64,000 nt of DNA from Chlorobium ferrooxidans DSM 13031 (GCF_000168715.1 NZ_AASE01000008.1:1-64000); one strand, 5' to 3'. Counted from the stretch's first letter, positions 27,658-39,296 are shown. A program made the numbers and translations. The notes: generated by a model from the sequence alone, not told the origin.

Positions 27658-29178
27658 TTACTCCAGGGGCAATTCTGAAAACGTAATCAGTTCAATCCCT
27701 TTCAGAATACGGCGCAGTACCGTCTCCTTGCCAAGTACTTCAAGCATATGATAGAGGCTCGGGCCGAAACTGACACCGGAGGCAAGAATTCTCAACGGAT
27801 GGATAAGTGCCGCAGCTTTCAGCCCTTTCGGAGCAACGAACTCCTTGAGCTTTACCTCGATATTCTCTGCGCTGAACGATTCAAGAGCATAGAGTATATC
27901 GGTAAATTCCCGTAACAGCTCATTGGTATCCGCCGTCCACCTTTTTTTGACCGCCTCTTCATCATAGGAGTCCGGTTCAAAAAAGAAGTAGGGAGAGAAG
28001 GTCACGAATTCATGCTCAAATCCGACCCGCTCACGCATCAGCTCAATCACTTTTTTCAGATACTCATCACCGGTGATGACCTCCAGCGGCATCAGCGAGA
28101 CTCTCTGTTCAAGTTCCGCCGCCAGAATAGGCTTGATAACTCCGAGAATCTTCTCAGCAGGACGCTGCTTGATATACTGCTTTTCAAGCCAGTTGAGCTT
28201 GTCAACATTAAATACCGCACCGGCTTTGCCAACCCGCTCAAGTGAAAACTTCTCAATAAGATCCTGCATACTGTATACTTCCTGCTCACTTCCCTCTCCC
28301 TCGTTCCATCCGAGCATGGCCACAAAATTGATAATCGCATCACTGCTGTAACCCTTGCGGACATAGTCCTCTACAGCAACATCACCCTGTCGCTTGCTGA
28401 GCTTGGATCGGTCAGGGTTGAGCAGGAGGGGGAGATGGGCAACCTTCGGAGGCTCCCAACCGAAAAATTCATAGAGAAGAAGATGCTTCGGCATGGATGG
28501 AAGCCACTCCTCTCCCCTGATGATGTGGGTAAACTCCATCAGATGATCATCAATGACACTGGCAAAGTGATAGGTCGGGAACCCATCCGACTTCATCAGC
28601 ACCTGGTCATCAATCGTAGCAGAATCGAATTCTATCGGGCCGCGGATAATATCTTCAAACCATACCGAGACATAGTCAGGCACTTTCATCCTGATGACAT
28701 AGGGATCACCTGCGTCCAGTTTCTTCCGGATTTCACTTGCCGGTACTGAACCTCCAAGCTCTTCAGGAAGCCATTTTCTGTTGTATTTAGGCTGAAGTCC
28801 CTGTTTCAGTTGAAGCTGCCGGTTCTCTTCAAGCTCTTCAGAAGTTGCAAAACAGTAGTAGGCATGGTTGTCTTCAAGTAACTGGTCGCAATAGCTCTTA
28901 TAGATGTCAAGCCGCTCGGACTGGACGTATGGGCCAAAATTTCCGCCGCGTTCAGGGCTTTCATCAGCAATTATGCCTGCCCATTCAAGCATCCTGATAA
29001 GATTCTTCTCTGCGCCCTCAACCTTTCTGGTTTGATCGGTATCTTCAATTCTGATAATGAAGTCCCCATCCATTTTTTTTGCAAACAGGTAGTTGTAGAG
29101 TGCGGTTCTGAGTCCGCCTACATGTAAATATCCTGTGGGAGAAGGTGCAAACCTGGTCCTGACCCTTTTAACAACCAT
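27658..29178 (-). CDS. gltX: Glutamyl-tRNA synthetase
   Basis: 506 residues. The class I HIGH-type motif is [20 protein letters not shown] and the KMSKS-type motif is [10 protein letters not shown]. Catalytic core residues such as [10 protein letters not shown] and [20 protein letters not shown] are all present. It charges tRNA-Glu, which in green sulfur bacteria is also the precursor of tetrapyrroles through the C5 pathway. Confidence 0.97.
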   Translation of the reverse strand: MVVKRVRTRFAPSPTGYLHVGGLRTALYNYLFAKKMDGDFIIRIEDTDQTRKVEGAEKNLIRMLEWAGIIADESPERGGNFGPYVQSERLDIYKSYCDQLLEDNHAYYCFATSEELEENRQLQLKQGLQPKYNRKWLPEELGGSVPASEIRKKLDAGDPYVIRMKVPDYVSVWFEDIIRGPIEFDSATIDDQVLMKSDGFPTYHFASVIDDHLMEFTHIIRGEEWLPSMPKHLLLYEFFGWEPPKVAHLPLLLNPDRSKLSKRQGDVAVEDYVRKGYSSDAIINFVAMLGWNEGEGSEQEVYSMQDLIEKFSLERVGKAGAVFNVDKLNWLEKQYIKQRPAEKILGVIKPILAAELEQRVSLMPLEVITGDEYLKKVIELMRERVGFEHEFVTFSPYFFFEPDSYDEEAVKKRWTADTNELLREFTDILYALESFSAENIEVKLKEFVAPKGLKAAALIHPLRILASGVSFGPSLYHMLEVLGKETVLRRILKGIELITFSELPLE

Positions 29179-29427
29179 AATGAGCGTCGTACTGTTATTG
29201 TTAATTGACAGTGAACTATCGCAAGAGCAATGAATTTAAGAAAAAGTAGCTGCTTTTTTCAGACTGAATGATAAAAGATTAACCCGAAATGCCTGAAGCA
29301 GAGTGATGAGCGGCAAATCGATCTCAGGAATGGCTGTTTAAATAAACTTTTTGTTTTCCATTGCAGTTCTTCTTTTAATTACTTTAACTGTAGTAAGTTA
29401 GATTTTATATCATAACTCCACCACTTT

Positions 29428-31413
29428 ATGGCTGAAAATCCTGTTAAGAAGTCAGGAAAAGATGATTCCCGAAACAGATTCAAGCCGGTGAACGATGAAG
29501 ATCGCAATCCCGGATGGTTTCAGGGAAAAGGCGAAAGCCCGCAGGGGAAGTTCCCCCGTTTTCTCCTCTTTATGATGGTTGCACTGATAATGCTCTTTGT
29601 TTTCCAGCGATTTTTCTCAGGCAGCGAAGGCCCGGAAATCACCTATAACGAATACCGTTCCGTTCTGTCAAGAACCCTGGTAAGCGAGGTGACCGTCAAG
29701 ACCATGGAGGATAAGTCGGCTCTGCTGAATGTAAAGCTGAAAAACTCAATCCAACTGACGCTTGCCAACAGAACATCGCTGCAAAGCGACCGTTTTTCCG
29801 TACGGGTTCCCTCATTCACTACCGAACAGGCCGACCTCCTCACTGACCAGGGCATCAGACTCAATGTAGAGAACGGTTCCGGCAGCCTGAATACCTTTCT
29901 CGTCCTCTTTGCCCCCTGGATCATCTTTGGAGTGATCTATTTTCTCCTCATGAGGCGCATGAACAGTCAAAACGGCGCCCAGGCCAAAAACATTTTCAGC
30001 TTCAGCAAGAGCCGGGCAAAACTTGTAAGCGAATTTGATGTAAAAACCACCTTCAAGGATGTTGCCGGGGTTGACGAAGCGGTTGAAGAGCTGCAGGAGA
30101 CAGTTGAGTTTCTGACAAATCCTGAAAAATTTCAGAAAATCGGCGGGAAAATCCCAAAAGGTGTACTCCTGCTCGGCCCTCCCGGCACAGGAAAAACGCT
30201 TCTGGCCAAAGCCATTGCCGGAGAGGCAAAGGTTCCGTTTTTCTCGATCTCCGGAGCTGATTTTGTGGAAATGTTTGTTGGCGTTGGCGCAGCAAGGGTA
30301 CGTGACCTGTTTGAACAGGCAAAGAAAAATTCGCCCTGCATCATTTTTATTGATGAAATTGATGCTGTTGGCAGAAGCCGTGGCGCAGGTCTCGGAGGAG
30401 GTCATGATGAGCGGGAGCAGACTCTGAACCAGCTCCTTGTTGAGATGGACGGATTTACCACAAGCGAGAATGTGATCCTTATTGCCGCAACAAACCGCCC
30501 TGATGTGCTTGACACTGCCCTGCTTCGACCGGGACGCTTTGACCGCCAGATCACCATAGACAAACCCGATATACGGGGGCGTGAAGCCATCCTGAAAATC
30601 CATACCCGAAATACACCTCTTGGAGAAAATGTCGATATCAGCGTCCAGGCTAAAAGCACTCCGGGATTTTCAGGAGCCGACCTGGCAAATCTTGTTAATG
30701 AAGCTGCACTTCTGGCCGCACGCAACGGACAGGATCTTATTTCCGCTGATAATTTCGAGCAGGCTCGCGACAAGATTCTTATGGGACCCGAAAGAAAAAG
30801 CATGATTATTTCGGACGAGCAGAAAAAACTTACCGCATATCATGAAGCCGGTCATGTTCTTGTTGCGAGCTATACCAGGGGATCAGATCCCATTCACAAG
30901 GTGACGATCATTCCAAGAGGCCGCAGTCTCGGCCTGACGGCTTATCTGCCACTTGAGGACCGCTACACCCATAACCGCGAGTACCTGCAAGCCATGATCA
31001 CCTATGCCCTCGGAGGAAGAGTGGCAGAGGAGCTTGTTTTTCAGGAGAGCACCACCGGCGCGGCAAACGATATTGAGAAAGCCACCGATATCGCCCGCAG
31101 AATGGTGCGGCAGTGGGGAATGAGCGACAAGCTCGGTCCGATTAACTATGGCGACAGTCACAAGGAGGTTTTTCTCGGCAAGGATTACTCCCATATACGC
31201 GAATACAGTGAAGAGACCGCCCTTCAGATTGATGTGGAAGTCCGTAACATCATTATGTCGTGCATGGAAAATGCCAGAAAGATTCTCAGTGAAAACCGGG
31301 ATATTCTCCATCGGCTTGCCGGACTCCTCATTGAAAAAGAGTCGCTCAATGCGAAGGAGATCGCGGAAATTATAGGCCATACAGAGCGTGCTGTGGGCCT
31401 GGCAACATCATAA
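29428..31413 (+). CDS. ftsH: FtsH, membrane-bound ATP-dependent zinc metalloprotease
   Basis: 661 residues. Two membrane helices (about 45-63 and 155-173) flank a periplasmic domain, then the AAA+ module with Walker A GPPGTGKT (250-257), Walker [16 protein letters not shown] and second region [11 protein letters not shown]. The zinc site HEAGH is at 472-476 with a downstream acidic ligand in [15 protein letters not shown]. It degrades membrane and short-lived cytosolic proteins. A TauE-like gene follows 35 bases later. Confidence 0.97.
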   Translation: MAENPVKKSGKDDSRNRFKPVNDEDRNPGWFQGKGESPQGKFPRFLLFMMVALIMLFVFQRFFSGSEGPEITYNEYRSVLSRTLVSEVTVKTMEDKSALLNVKLKNSIQLTLANRTSLQSDRFSVRVPSFTTEQADLLTDQGIRLNVENGSGSLNTFLVLFAPWIIFGVIYFLLMRRMNSQNGAQAKNIFSFSKSRAKLVSEFDVKTTFKDVAGVDEAVEELQETVEFLTNPEKFQKIGGKIPKGVLLLGPPGTGKTLLAKAIAGEAKVPFFSISGADFVEMFVGVGAARVRDLFEQAKKNSPCIIFIDEIDAVGRSRGAGLGGGHDEREQTLNQLLVEMDGFTTSENVILIAATNRPDVLDTALLRPGRFDRQITIDKPDIRGREAILKIHTRNTPLGENVDISVQAKSTPGFSGADLANLVNEAALLAARNGQDLISADNFEQARDKILMGPERKSMIISDEQKKLTAYHEAGHVLVASYTRGSDPIHKVTIIPRGRSLGLTAYLPLEDRYTHNREYLQAMITYALGGRVAEELVFQESTTGAANDIEKATDIARRMVRQWGMSDKLGPINYGDSHKEVFLGKDYSHIREYSEETALQIDVEVRNIIMSCMENARKILSENRDILHRLAGLLIEKESLNAKEIAEIIGHTERAVGLATS

Positions 31414-31448
31414 GCCACCAAAAAGGGAAATCGGGAGAAGAGAAACGT

Positions 31449-31814
31449 ATGCAGCTTGTTGCTCTGCTTGCTATCGGAACTTTTGCAGGACTGCTCTCCG
31501 GAATGTTCGGAGTCGGCGGTGGCGTGATCATTGTACCGGCAATGGTACTGCTCTTCGGTATGACGCAGCAGAGTGCTGTCGGAACGTCACTGATTGCTCT
31601 GCTGCTCCCGGTCGGAGTGCTCGGCGTCATAGAGTATTATCGTGCCGGGAAAATTTCAGCGGAGAACATCTGGATAGGGCTGATTGTAGCTGCCGGGCTT
31701 TTTGCCGGTGCTTTTTTCGGCGCAAAAATAGCCGCACAGATGCCGGGCGATATACTCCGGAAAGCCTTTGCAATTTTTATGGGAATTGTTGCTCTTCAAA
31801 TGTGGTTTAAATAA
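31449..31814 (+). CDS. TauE/SafE (DUF81) family permease, half-size
   Basis: 121 residues with four membrane helices and one copy of the family signature (GTFAGLLSGMFGVGGGVIIVPAMVLLFGM). Usual members have about 250 residues with two such repeats; this one has only the first, so it may work as a dimer. The ORF is intact with start, stop and ribosome site (GGGAGAAGAG). Family members export sulfite, sulfoacetate or related anions; the substrate is unknown here. Confidence 0.8.
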   Translation: MQLVALLAIGTFAGLLSGMFGVGGGVIIVPAMVLLFGMTQQSAVGTSLIALLLPVGVLGVIEYYRAGKISAENIWIGLIVAAGLFAGAFFGAKIAAQMPGDILRKAFAIFMGIVALQMWFK

Positions 31815-31850
31815 GCTGATACATAACAATAACCTAAGCCATTTATCACT

Positions 31851-32159
31851 ATGGGAAACACAACCACAAAAGCTGATCTGGTCAATGTTATTGCCCACAG
31901 AACAGGTCTGACGAAAAACGAAACAGAATCTGTCGTTGACTGCCTGTTTGAGAGCATCATTGACTCACTGAAATCCGGAAAACGGATTGAAATCAGGGGG
32001 TTCGGCTCTTTCAACATCAGGTACAAGAATTTGCGGCAGGCACGCAACCCGAGAACGGGTGAAAAAGTGACGGTTGATCCGAAAAACGTACCGACGTTCA
32101 AGATTTCAAAAGAGTTCAAGCATGCTGTAAGCGAGAGTCTGAAATCCGGTAGCGAATAG
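31851..32159 (+). CDS. HU/IHF-type DNA-binding protein
   Basis: 102 residues. Helical N-terminus TKADLVNVIAHRTGLTKNETESVVDCLFESI, then the beta-arm with GKRIEIRGFGSFNIRYKNLRQARNPRTGEKVTV; the RNPRTGE arm inserts into the minor groove and induces DNA bending. It resembles IHF/HU group proteins, with ITK-like end FKISKEFKHAV. Nucleoid organisation is the expected role. Confidence 0.92.
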   Translation: MGNTTTKADLVNVIAHRTGLTKNETESVVDCLFESIIDSLKSGKRIEIRGFGSFNIRYKNLRQARNPRTGEKVTVDPKNVPTFKISKEFKHAVSESLKSGSE

Positions 32160-32304
32160 TTTCAAGAGAGAAACTGCTCCGTATTAACCATACAGCACTT
32201 CGGGCTCAACACAGAGGGCTTAGGGTTTTTTATTTCTGATCGGTACGCTTCTTGACCCAAACAAGACGATACGCTACCCGGCAATCCGGCAAGTGTAAAA
32301 AATG

Positions 32305-32326
32305 AACGGCAGCCTGAACTGCCGTT
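32305..32326. terminator. Hairpin, probable terminator downstream of the HU gene
   Basis: AACGGCAG (32305-32312), loop CCTGAA, CTGCCGTT (32319-32326). A short A-rich tract precedes and a TC follows, so the U-tail is weak. It lies between convergent HU and apt genes. Confidence 0.5.
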
Positions 32327-32433
32327 TCATGATGTTCAGCTTCTAAAAAGTGCTCTGCCAGGTTCCCGAAAATGACCCTTTATTGACCGGAAAGCAGGAG
32401 TGGTTGCACTCGCGTTACCACTCACCGCAATCG

Positions 32434-32967
32434 TTACTCTCCCTCAAAATCGGTAAGCGAGTAGACACTGTATCCTTTTTCAAGAATTTTTCGCTCCCCT
32501 CCGATATCGGGAAGGTTCACGATAAAAGCCATTTCAGCAACAACACCACCGACCTTTTCAACCAGAGCTGCCGCAGCAAGAGCTGTTCCTCCGGTAGCAA
32601 GCAGATCATCTACGAGCAGAACCTTCTGGCCGGGCTTGAGAGCATCCACATGAATTTCAATCTTGTCGGTACCATATTCAAGTTCATACTCCTGGGAGAC
32701 AACATCTGCAGGAAGCTTACCCGGTTTTCTGACCGGCACAAACCCCTTGCCGAGCGTATAGGAGAGTGCTCCGCCGATAATAAAACCCCGTGCCTCAATG
32801 CCCACAATCACATCAAAATCAACACCGTTCAGCAGATAGTGCTGTGTCAGATTATCGATAACCAGCCTGAAACCCACCGGGTCCTTGATGAGGGTGGTAA
32901 TATCACGAAAGAGAATCCCTTTTTTCGGATAATCGGGAATCGAACGGATACGGGATTTAATAGGCAT
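32434..32967 (-). CDS. apt: Adenine phosphoribosyltransferase
   Basis: 177 residues. The PRPP-binding signature VLLVDDLLATGGTALAA and the flexible-loop region LEYGTDKIEIHVDAL are those of Apt, and the N-terminus has IRSIPDYPKKGILFRDITTL, the adenine-specific opening. It salvages adenine to AMP. Confidence 0.96.
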   Translation of the reverse strand: MPIKSRIRSIPDYPKKGILFRDITTLIKDPVGFRLVIDNLTQHYLLNGVDFDVIVGIEARGFIIGGALSYTLGKGFVPVRKPGKLPADVVSQEYELEYGTDKIEIHVDALKPGQKVLLVDDLLATGGTALAAAALVEKVGGVVAEMAFIVNLPDIGGERKILEKGYSVYSLTDFEGE

Positions 32968-33025
32968 GGATTGCAGGATTTAATTGTTGATGACAGCTTG
33001 GTGAGGCCAGTAAAAAAATTAAAAG

Positions 33026-34396
33026 TCAAGATAACAGTCTCCCCTGTAAATTCAAATCCTCATCCAGCCTCTCAATCAGCACCGGCAGCTCCTTTCCGAC
33101 AAGAGAGTACTCCTCTCCTCTGCCGGCTCTGTCGACCAGCACCCGAAGATAGTTACGGCTGTATCCGCAGGATTGCGGGATGCCATTGATCTCCTGCCGG
33201 CACTCTTCAAAAAGCACCATACACTTCGTCCCGATATAGCGCTCCTTGAATGCCGCCTCCTTGCGGCGTCCAAGATCATTCAGCACCCTGCTTCTCCGGG
33301 CAATTTCTGCCGGAGCAACCGCAATAAGCTCCCGGCTCGCTGTCTGACGCGCAAGAGCGGTTCCGGGTCGAATGGAACAACTGAATACGTGCAGATAGGC
33401 AAGTGGAAGTTCTTCAATAAACCGGCAGATCTGAAGAAAATCCTCCTCGCTCTCACCGGGAAAGCCAACCATCACATCCGCTCCGATCGAACAATCGGAG
33501 ATATGCGCTGCAACCCCGCTTACTCTCTCCCGGTATAGCGCTGTATCATAGCGGCGACGCATAGCTTTGAGAATGCGATCAGAACCGCTCTGAAGAGGAA
33601 TATGCAGATGAGGAACAATGGTTTTCGAGTTCGCAACCAGTTCTATGAACTCGCTGTCCACAACATCAGGCTCTATGGAACTGATGCGAATACGGCTGAC
33701 AGGAACCTTTTCAAGGCGGCGTAGCAGCTCCGGGAGCCCGATTCCGTTCTCCAGATAATCACCGATATTAACCCCGGTCAGCACAATCTCACGGTATCCG
33801 GACGAAGCAAGTATCATGGCCCGGGCAACGATCTCATCCGGCGGAAGCGATCTTGATCGCCCCCTGATCAGTGGAATCGTACAGTAGGAACAACCAGAAT
33901 CACATCCATCCTGTATTTTCAGAAATGCTCTTGTTCTGTCATGCCCCTCTACAGAAGTTGAAGAGTAACCGGGGTAGACAGCATCCTTCAGCCCATGTTG
34001 TGACACCTTTACCAATGGAAGCGATACGGCACCGGCCATAATATCGTCATACCATTTTATAGCAAACTTCTCTTTGCTTCCAAGAATTGCATCAATACCT
34101 TTTATTGCTGAAAGCGCATCCGGATTCAACTGTGCATAACATCCTATAACGGCTATTCTGCTGTCAGGATTATTCCGTATGATCCCTCTGATTTTCTGAC
34201 GGCATTTCTTTTCAGCCTGTGCCGTAACTGCACAAGTATGAATAATAATAAGTTCAGCACCCTCTTCGATTGATGATTGCTTCCAGCCCTGACTGCATAA
34301 GCTCTCAAGTATGGATGATGTTTCAGCATAGTTCAACTTGCATCCAAGGGTAACAGCGGCAACTCTTTTCATAGGATAATCACTCATATAACTCAT
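33026..34396 (-). CDS. mtaB: MtaB-type tRNA N6-threonylcarbamoyladenosine (t6A37) methylthiotransferase
   Basis: 456 residues. The N-terminal UPF0004 domain has cluster cysteines in VTLGCKLNYAETS and TCAVTAQAEKKCRQ. The radical SAM core has CDSGCSYCTIPLIRGRSRS, and a C-terminal TRAM-like domain ends the protein. CNKLNY-type openings and absence of MiaB/RimO features point to MtaB, which converts t6A37 to ms2t6A37. The start could also be the later ATG at 34372 (MKRVAAVTLGCKLN). Confidence 0.88.
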   Translation of the reverse strand: MSYMSDYPMKRVAAVTLGCKLNYAETSSILESLCSQGWKQSSIEEGAELIIIHTCAVTAQAEKKCRQKIRGIIRNNPDSRIAVIGCYAQLNPDALSAIKGIDAILGSKEKFAIKWYDDIMAGAVSLPLVKVSQHGLKDAVYPGYSSTSVEGHDRTRAFLKIQDGCDSGCSYCTIPLIRGRSRSLPPDEIVARAMILASSGYREIVLTGVNIGDYLENGIGLPELLRRLEKVPVSRIRISSIEPDVVDSEFIELVANSKTIVPHLHIPLQSGSDRILKAMRRRYDTALYRERVSGVAAHISDCSIGADVMVGFPGESEEDFLQICRFIEELPLAYLHVFSCSIRPGTALARQTASRELIAVAPAEIARRSRVLNDLGRRKEAAFKERYIGTKCMVLFEECRQEINGIPQSCGYSRNYLRVLVDRAGRGEEYSLVGKELPVLIERLDEDLNLQGRLLS

Positions 34397-34565
34397 GCAT
34401 CAATATGAGGGCAAAAAACGCATATTGGCCAAAAAAATATAACCGGCATAAAAATACAAATCACAATGAGCACATCTTGCAGGCAAAAATATATTATTCT
34501 ATATTTTTATGAATTGATAAAACCGATCTCTTATACTACTCTTTCAAACATAACTATATAGTACG

Positions 34566-35021
34566 ATGAGCACCCTCAAAAAGGATTCAGGGTCACCTGA
34601 TAAATATGATATTTTCATTCGAAGAATAGACCACTTCCAGTCACTCGTTGAAGAAAAAAAGAATCTTCAGGCTAAAATCACCTTTATTCAACAGGAATAT
34701 CAGGAAAAAATAAGGCCACTGGAAGAGGAACTTGCCGGTATTATAAAGAAGCTTGAGGCAAATCTCTCAAAACTTGAAGGGGGTGTACCGCAACCGGCGG
34801 GCACGGCAAAATTCAGCCGGGGCCAGCTGGGTATGTCAATCAAGGATCTGCTCCGCGCCAATCCTCAAAAAACCTTTAAACCGCGAGAGATAGCCGAAGG
34901 CCTCAATACCAAAGGCACAACGGTCAGTCTCTGGTTCAACAAATATGGAGTAAACGACCCTGAAATCGACCGGGTACCTGCCGGAAAGGATGGCAAACGA
35001 TTTGTTTACAAGATAAAGTAA
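34566..35021 (+). CDS. Uncharacterised coiled-coil protein with C-terminal winged-helix-like domain
   Basis: 151 residues. Residues 20-75 form a charged coiled coil (FQSLVEEKKNLQAKITFIQQ, then QEYQEKIRPLEEELAGI). Residues 88-151 look like a winged helix (MSIKDLLRANPQKTFKPREI, AEGLNTKGTTVSLWFNKYG) and end in a basic FVYKIK. It could be a DNA-binding regulator. No family was recognised. It is flanked by mtaB (divergent) and a terminator. Confidence 0.7.
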   Translation: MSTLKKDSGSPDKYDIFIRRIDHFQSLVEEKKNLQAKITFIQQEYQEKIRPLEEELAGIIKKLEANLSKLEGGVPQPAGTAKFSRGQLGMSIKDLLRANPQKTFKPREIAEGLNTKGTTVSLWFNKYGVNDPEIDRVPAGKDGKRFVYKIK

Positions 35022-35048
35022 CACACAAAACCACCCGCAGAAGCCAGA

Positions 35049-35080
35049 AACAGAAAACGCACCCCGGTGCGTTTTCTGTT
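35049..35080. terminator. Bidirectional terminator between the coiled-coil gene and rodA
   Basis: AACAGAAAACGCACC and its exact complement GGTGCGTTTTCTGTT lie two bases apart (effective loop CCCG), with A-rich and T-rich flanks for both directions. Confidence 0.8.
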
Positions 35081-35093
35081 ATAATCTTTTCGT

Positions 35094-36317
35094 TTAATAC
35101 CCCAGATTTCTTTTGTTCCTGAAAAAATTCAGGGCAAGTCCAACCATAATCATATTACCCACAAGCGAAGAACCGCCGTAGGAGACAAAAGGCAGAGGAA
35201 CGCCGATAACCGGTATAAGACCGATGGTCATGCCGATATTGATGACAACATGGATAAACAACAATGAAACAAAACCGGCAAGCGTCAGTTCGACAAACCT
35301 GTTTTTAATTGAGAAGATTGCCCATATCAATCTGAGAATCAGTACAAGATAACAGGCAATCAAAATCGCTGCACCAAGAAATCCCAACTCTTCAGCAATA
35401 ACACAAAAAATAAAATCTGTCCATTGAGCAGGAATAAAACGGAGCTGTGTCTGTGTTCCATGCAGAAATCCTTTACCTAAAAGCCCGCCCGAACTTATTG
35501 CTATTTTTGCCTGAAGAACATTGTATCCGGCTCCCTGGGGATCAGACATGGGATCAAGAAAAGTCTGAATCCTTTTCATCTGATGCGGCTTCAGTATTTC
35601 AGCTGCAAACCGGTTGGTAAATATTCCGGCAACAAGACCTGACAGAAAAACAAACAACTGATGCATCTGATATTTCTTCCTGACAAAAACCAGCAGAGCA
35701 AAGAGCAAAAGAAAAAGAACAATAACGGCATAGATATTGATAAAACCGGTCAGCATAAGCAGAACAGGAAAAACAAGCAGCATAAGAATATAGATATCAA
35801 AGCCGGCCATAATTATCATCGGTGCAATAAAAGAGAGACAGGTAAGCGTCGTACCCATATCGGGCTGCATCATGATAAGCAGGGCGGGAAGGAGCGGAAT
35901 GCCGAGTGCAATCATGAGGTGGGGTATGGAGAGAATATCGGTATCATCATCGGAAAGAAATCGTGACAAGGCAAGAATAGTGGCCATTTTGGCTATTTCA
36001 GAGGGTTGAAAGCTGAAAAATCCGATTCTCACCCAACTGGTCTGGCCGGCAATTTTTTTTCCGAAAATCAGCACCACCACCAGAAGGAGAATGCCGATCA
36101 TGTAAAAGAGATAGGAGTTATCCCTTATAACACGCACATCATTATAGTAGACAAACGCCAGCGCAGCAACACCGATAATGCACCATACAAACTGCCGGTA
36201 AAAGAGTGTCGGATCACCGCTGCCATGTGTTGCACTGAAAACCGCCATCAAGCCGAGAACAATCAGTCCGGCCATGGGAAGCAAAAGCCATTTATCAAGC
36301 TCGCTTTGTTTTTGCAT
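35094..36317 (-). CDS. rodA: RodA, SEDS-family peptidoglycan glycosyltransferase
   Basis: 407 residues with about ten membrane helices. SEDS signatures include [63 protein letters not shown] and [24 protein letters not shown]. The catalytic Asp of the SEDS loop lies in the QWTDFIF segment. RodA polymerises glycan during lateral wall growth of rods. Other shape genes are not adjacent. Confidence 0.93.
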   Translation of the reverse strand: MQKQSELDKWLLLPMAGLIVLGLMAVFSATHGSGDPTLFYRQFVWCIIGVAALAFVYYNDVRVIRDNSYLFYMIGILLLVVVLIFGKKIAGQTSWVRIGFFSFQPSEIAKMATILALSRFLSDDDTDILSIPHLMIALGIPLLPALLIMMQPDMGTTLTCLSFIAPMIIMAGFDIYILMLLVFPVLLMLTGFINIYAVIVLFLLLFALLVFVRKKYQMHQLFVFLSGLVAGIFTNRFAAEILKPHQMKRIQTFLDPMSDPQGAGYNVLQAKIAISSGGLLGKGFLHGTQTQLRFIPAQWTDFIFCVIAEELGFLGAAILIACYLVLILRLIWAIFSIKNRFVELTLAGFVSLLFIHVVINIGMTIGLIPVIGVPLPFVSYGGSSLVGNMIMVGLALNFFRNKRNLGY

Positions 36318-36409
36318 TGATCAGTTGTATTGCCCTGTTTGCATTATCTTCAGAGACTATAATTTAGTATAGTATTGTGTAAAGCGATTGAACACTTCAT
36401 AAAAAAAAC

Positions 36410-37327
36410 ATGACTGCCACAAAGTTTTCCTGCGGTTTCGCCATTATCATCGGTCCGCCCAATGCCGGCAAATCCACCCTGCTCAACGAATTGCTCGACT
36501 ATAAACTCTCTATTGTAACACCCAAGCCGCAAACAACAAGAAAGAAAATCACCGGTATCTATCACAACGACAAGTGCCAGATTATCTTTCTTGATACACC
36601 GGGAATCATGAAGCCGCAGCAGAAACTGCACGAGTCCATGCTCGGCATCATCCGCGAAACCCTCAAAGATGCCGATATCGTGATCGCCCTTCTTCCCTAC
36701 TCCGGCAAAAAGGAGTTTTTTGACCGGGAGTTCGCTGAAGAGCTCTTCAGCAGCTGGCTGAAGCCTGCGGGAAAAAAGATTATTGCCGTGCTCAACAAAA
36801 GTGACCTTGTCACCGAGGAGCGTCAGCGGGAAGCTGAAGCGTTTGTCCGGAAAACCTGGAACCCTGCTGCCGTCCTCTCGGTTTCAGCCCTGAAAGGGAG
36901 TAACCTCCCCGCCCTCATTGACACCATTCAGCCATATCTCCCGCTCAACTACCCGCTCTATCCGGAAGACACACTCAGCACTGCTCCGGAACGGTTTTTT
37001 GTTAGCGAAATCATCCGTGAAAAGATATTTCTGCTCTATGGCCGTGAGGTTCCCTACTCCACCGAGGTGGTCATTGATGAGTTCCGCGAGCAGCATGAAG
37101 ATGATCCGAAAAGAAAGGATCTGATCCGCTGTTCGGTGATTGTTGAGCGTGAGACCCAGAAACAGATCCTGATCGGCAGCAAGGGGGCTGCCCTGAAAAA
37201 ACTCGGTCAGACCGCAAGAAAGGATATCGAGGAGCTGCTCGGAAGGCCGGTCTTCCTTGAACTCTTCATCAAGGTCCGCCCGGACTGGAGGAAGAATCAG
37301 AACTATCTGAAAAGCTACGGATACTAA
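36410..37327 (+). CDS. era: GTPase Era
   Basis: 305 residues. G1 [10 protein letters not shown]2 at [12 protein letters not shown]3 DTPG, G4 NKSD, G5 VSALKG, then a KH domain ([42 protein letters not shown]). Era binds the 3' end of 16S rRNA to finish 30S assembly. The full set of motifs leaves little doubt. Confidence 0.96.
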   Translation: MTATKFSCGFAIIIGPPNAGKSTLLNELLDYKLSIVTPKPQTTRKKITGIYHNDKCQIIFLDTPGIMKPQQKLHESMLGIIRETLKDADIVIALLPYSGKKEFFDREFAEELFSSWLKPAGKKIIAVLNKSDLVTEERQREAEAFVRKTWNPAAVLSVSALKGSNLPALIDTIQPYLPLNYPLYPEDTLSTAPERFFVSEIIREKIFLLYGREVPYSTEVVIDEFREQHEDDPKRKDLIRCSVIVERETQKQILIGSKGAALKKLGQTARKDIEELLGRPVFLELFIKVRPDWRKNQNYLKSYGY

Positions 37328-37337
37328 AAAAATAAAA

Positions 37338-37360
37338 AGGCACCACAAAAAAAAGTGCCT
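37338..37360. terminator. Short hairpin after era
   Basis: AGGCAC, an A-rich 11-base loop, then GTGCCT. It is followed immediately by a stronger bidirectional terminator. Confidence 0.4.
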
Positions 37361-37362
37361 GA

Positions 37363-37397
37363 ATGAGAAAAGCCCCGACTTGCGGGGCTTTTCTCAT
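37363..37397. terminator. Bidirectional terminator between era and rpsA
   Basis: ATGAGAAAAGCCCCG (37363-37377), loop ACTTG, CGGGGCTTTTCTCAT (37383-37397), a perfect 15-bp stem with A/T-rich outer arms serving both converging genes. Confidence 0.85.
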
Positions 37398-37421
37398 GTA
37401 CTGTGTAATCAGCAGTGAACC

Positions 37422-39212
37422 TTAGTTCTCTGCCGGTTTCGGTTCTGCGGCTTTTTTGTCAGCCGATTTGATCGGGGGCTCAAGCTCGGCAGTTGCCGCC
37501 TCAATCTCCTTTTTCTCATTCGGATGAGCCAGCAGGTAGGCTTCGATCTCTTCCTTGCTCTTGTCCTTGAAATACTCAAGAGCTGAAAGAATGATGCGCT
37601 TGTTCTCCTTGTCAAACTCAATGACCCGAAGCGGCAGCCCGTCACCAATCTTGAACGAAGAGTGAATATCCTTCACTCCGCCCTGAAGGAGGTGTGATAC
37701 CGGAACAAATCCGTCCACATCACCAGGGAGGATGACGATAACGCCCTTCTCAATGATCTGTGAAATCTCACCGGGGGTTTCGGCTCCGACAGCATACTTC
37801 TGTTCGAATTCGTCCCACGGATCCTGATTGATCTGCTTGTGACCGAGAGCAATACGACGTGCGTGTACGTCAAACTTGAGCACCTTGACCTCAAGCTCCT
37901 GGTTCTTTTTGACCAGTTCACTTGGGTGGCGGATCTTCTTGGTCCAGGAGAGGTCGGAAATGTGAACCAGACCGTCAACTCCGGGCTCAAGCTCGACAAA
38001 GACACCGAAATCGGTGATATTGCTGACTGTTCCCTTATGCAGGGAGTTCTCGATATACTTCTCGGAAAGCGCAATCCATGGATCTTCGTTGACACGCTTC
38101 ATGGAGAGCGAAAGCTTGGTATGATCCTTGTCGATATTGAGGATTACACACTCCACTTCCTGACCAAGAGTAACGAACTGACCCGGATGCTTGATGTGCT
38201 GTGTCCAGCTCATCTCGGAGATGTGAACAAGACCTTCGATACCCTTCTCGATTTCGACAAAAGCGCCGTAATCGGTAATGGATACAACACGACCCTGTGC
38301 TTTTGAACCGACAGGATACTTGAGCTCGATATTTTCCCACGGATGTGACTCAAGCTGCTTCATACCGAGAGAGACTCTCTTGGTGTTCTCGTCAAAGCCG
38401 ACAACAACAACCTTGATCGGCTGATCAAGATCAACAACCTCTGAAGGATGATTGATTCTGCCCCAGGTGATATCGGTGATGTGCACCAGGCCGTCAAGAC
38501 CGCCGAGATCGACGAAGATACCGAAGTCGGTAATGTTCTTGACTGTACCCTCAAGCACCATACCCACCTTGATATTGGCAAGCATCTCTTCACGACGTGC
38601 AGCGTACTCCTCTTCGAGGATAACTTTATGACTGACAACAATATTCTGTGTAACCGGATTGATCTTGACAACCCTGAAGTCCATGGTCTGACCGACAAGC
38701 GCATCAAAGTCACGAACCGGCTTGACATCGATCTGCGAACCGGGAAGGAATGCCTCAACACCGGAGAGAGAGACGGTCATACCGCCCTTGACGCGGTTGA
38801 TGATCTTTCCGTTGATGATGGTATCATTTTCAATTGAATCATAGATCTTGTCCCAGATTCTCAGGACGTCAGCTTTCTTCTTTGAAAGAATGAGCTGGCC
38901 CATCTTGTCCTCAATGTTCTCAAGGTACACTTCAACATCATCGCCTACCTTGACCTCATCGTCATCGCGGAACTCAAGCAGGGAGACGATGCCTTCCGAC
39001 TTGAAGCCGACATCAATCGTGACATCCTTGTTGGATATCGAAACGATTCTTCCCTTTACAATCTCGTCTTCGGTAATTTCATTCAGCGTGCTCGAATAGA
39101 GCTGCTCCATCTGTGCAAGTTCAGCGGCTTCGTAGTGTGCAAAAACCTTGATTTTTTTCCTTGCGGGTCTTTCCTTGACCTTTTTGTCCTGTGATGTAAA
39201 TGCTTCTGCCAT
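37422..39212 (-). CDS. rpsA: 30S ribosomal protein S1
   Basis: 596 residues with six S1 (OB-fold) repeats; typical repeat signatures are [61 protein letters not shown] and [19 protein letters not shown]. An acidic N-terminal region and a Lys/Glu/Ala-rich C-terminal tail (from about 545) flank them. It binds mRNA at the ribosome. The AGGAAGG ribosome site lies about 10 bases before ATG. Confidence 0.97.
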   Translation of the reverse strand: MAEAFTSQDKKVKERPARKKIKVFAHYEAAELAQMEQLYSSTLNEITEDEIVKGRIVSISNKDVTIDVGFKSEGIVSLLEFRDDDEVKVGDDVEVYLENIEDKMGQLILSKKKADVLRIWDKIYDSIENDTIINGKIINRVKGGMTVSLSGVEAFLPGSQIDVKPVRDFDALVGQTMDFRVVKINPVTQNIVVSHKVILEEEYAARREEMLANIKVGMVLEGTVKNITDFGIFVDLGGLDGLVHITDITWGRINHPSEVVDLDQPIKVVVVGFDENTKRVSLGMKQLESHPWENIELKYPVGSKAQGRVVSITDYGAFVEIEKGIEGLVHISEMSWTQHIKHPGQFVTLGQEVECVILNIDKDHTKLSLSMKRVNEDPWIALSEKYIENSLHKGTVSNITDFGVFVELEPGVDGLVHISDLSWTKKIRHPSELVKKNQELEVKVLKFDVHARRIALGHKQINQDPWDEFEQKYAVGAETPGEISQIIEKGVIVILPGDVDGFVPVSHLLQGGVKDIHSSFKIGDGLPLRVIEFDKENKRIILSALEYFKDKSKEEIEAYLLAHPNEKKEIEAATAELEPPIKSADKKAAEPKPAEN

Positions 39213-39296
39213 TAATTTTTTCCTTCCTCTCTTTGAATTAGCCAGCTTGCCGCGAGAGATTACAGCATGTGGTTTTATGGTTGATGAAAAATAACG

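Noticed and set aside
29812-30603. A 263-codon open frame on the minus strand
   Set aside because: Antisense to ftsH across its AAA+ domain, whose motifs are intact.
32350-33189. A 279-codon open frame on the plus strand
   Set aside because: Antisense to apt and the start of mtaB; composition is that of a shadow frame.
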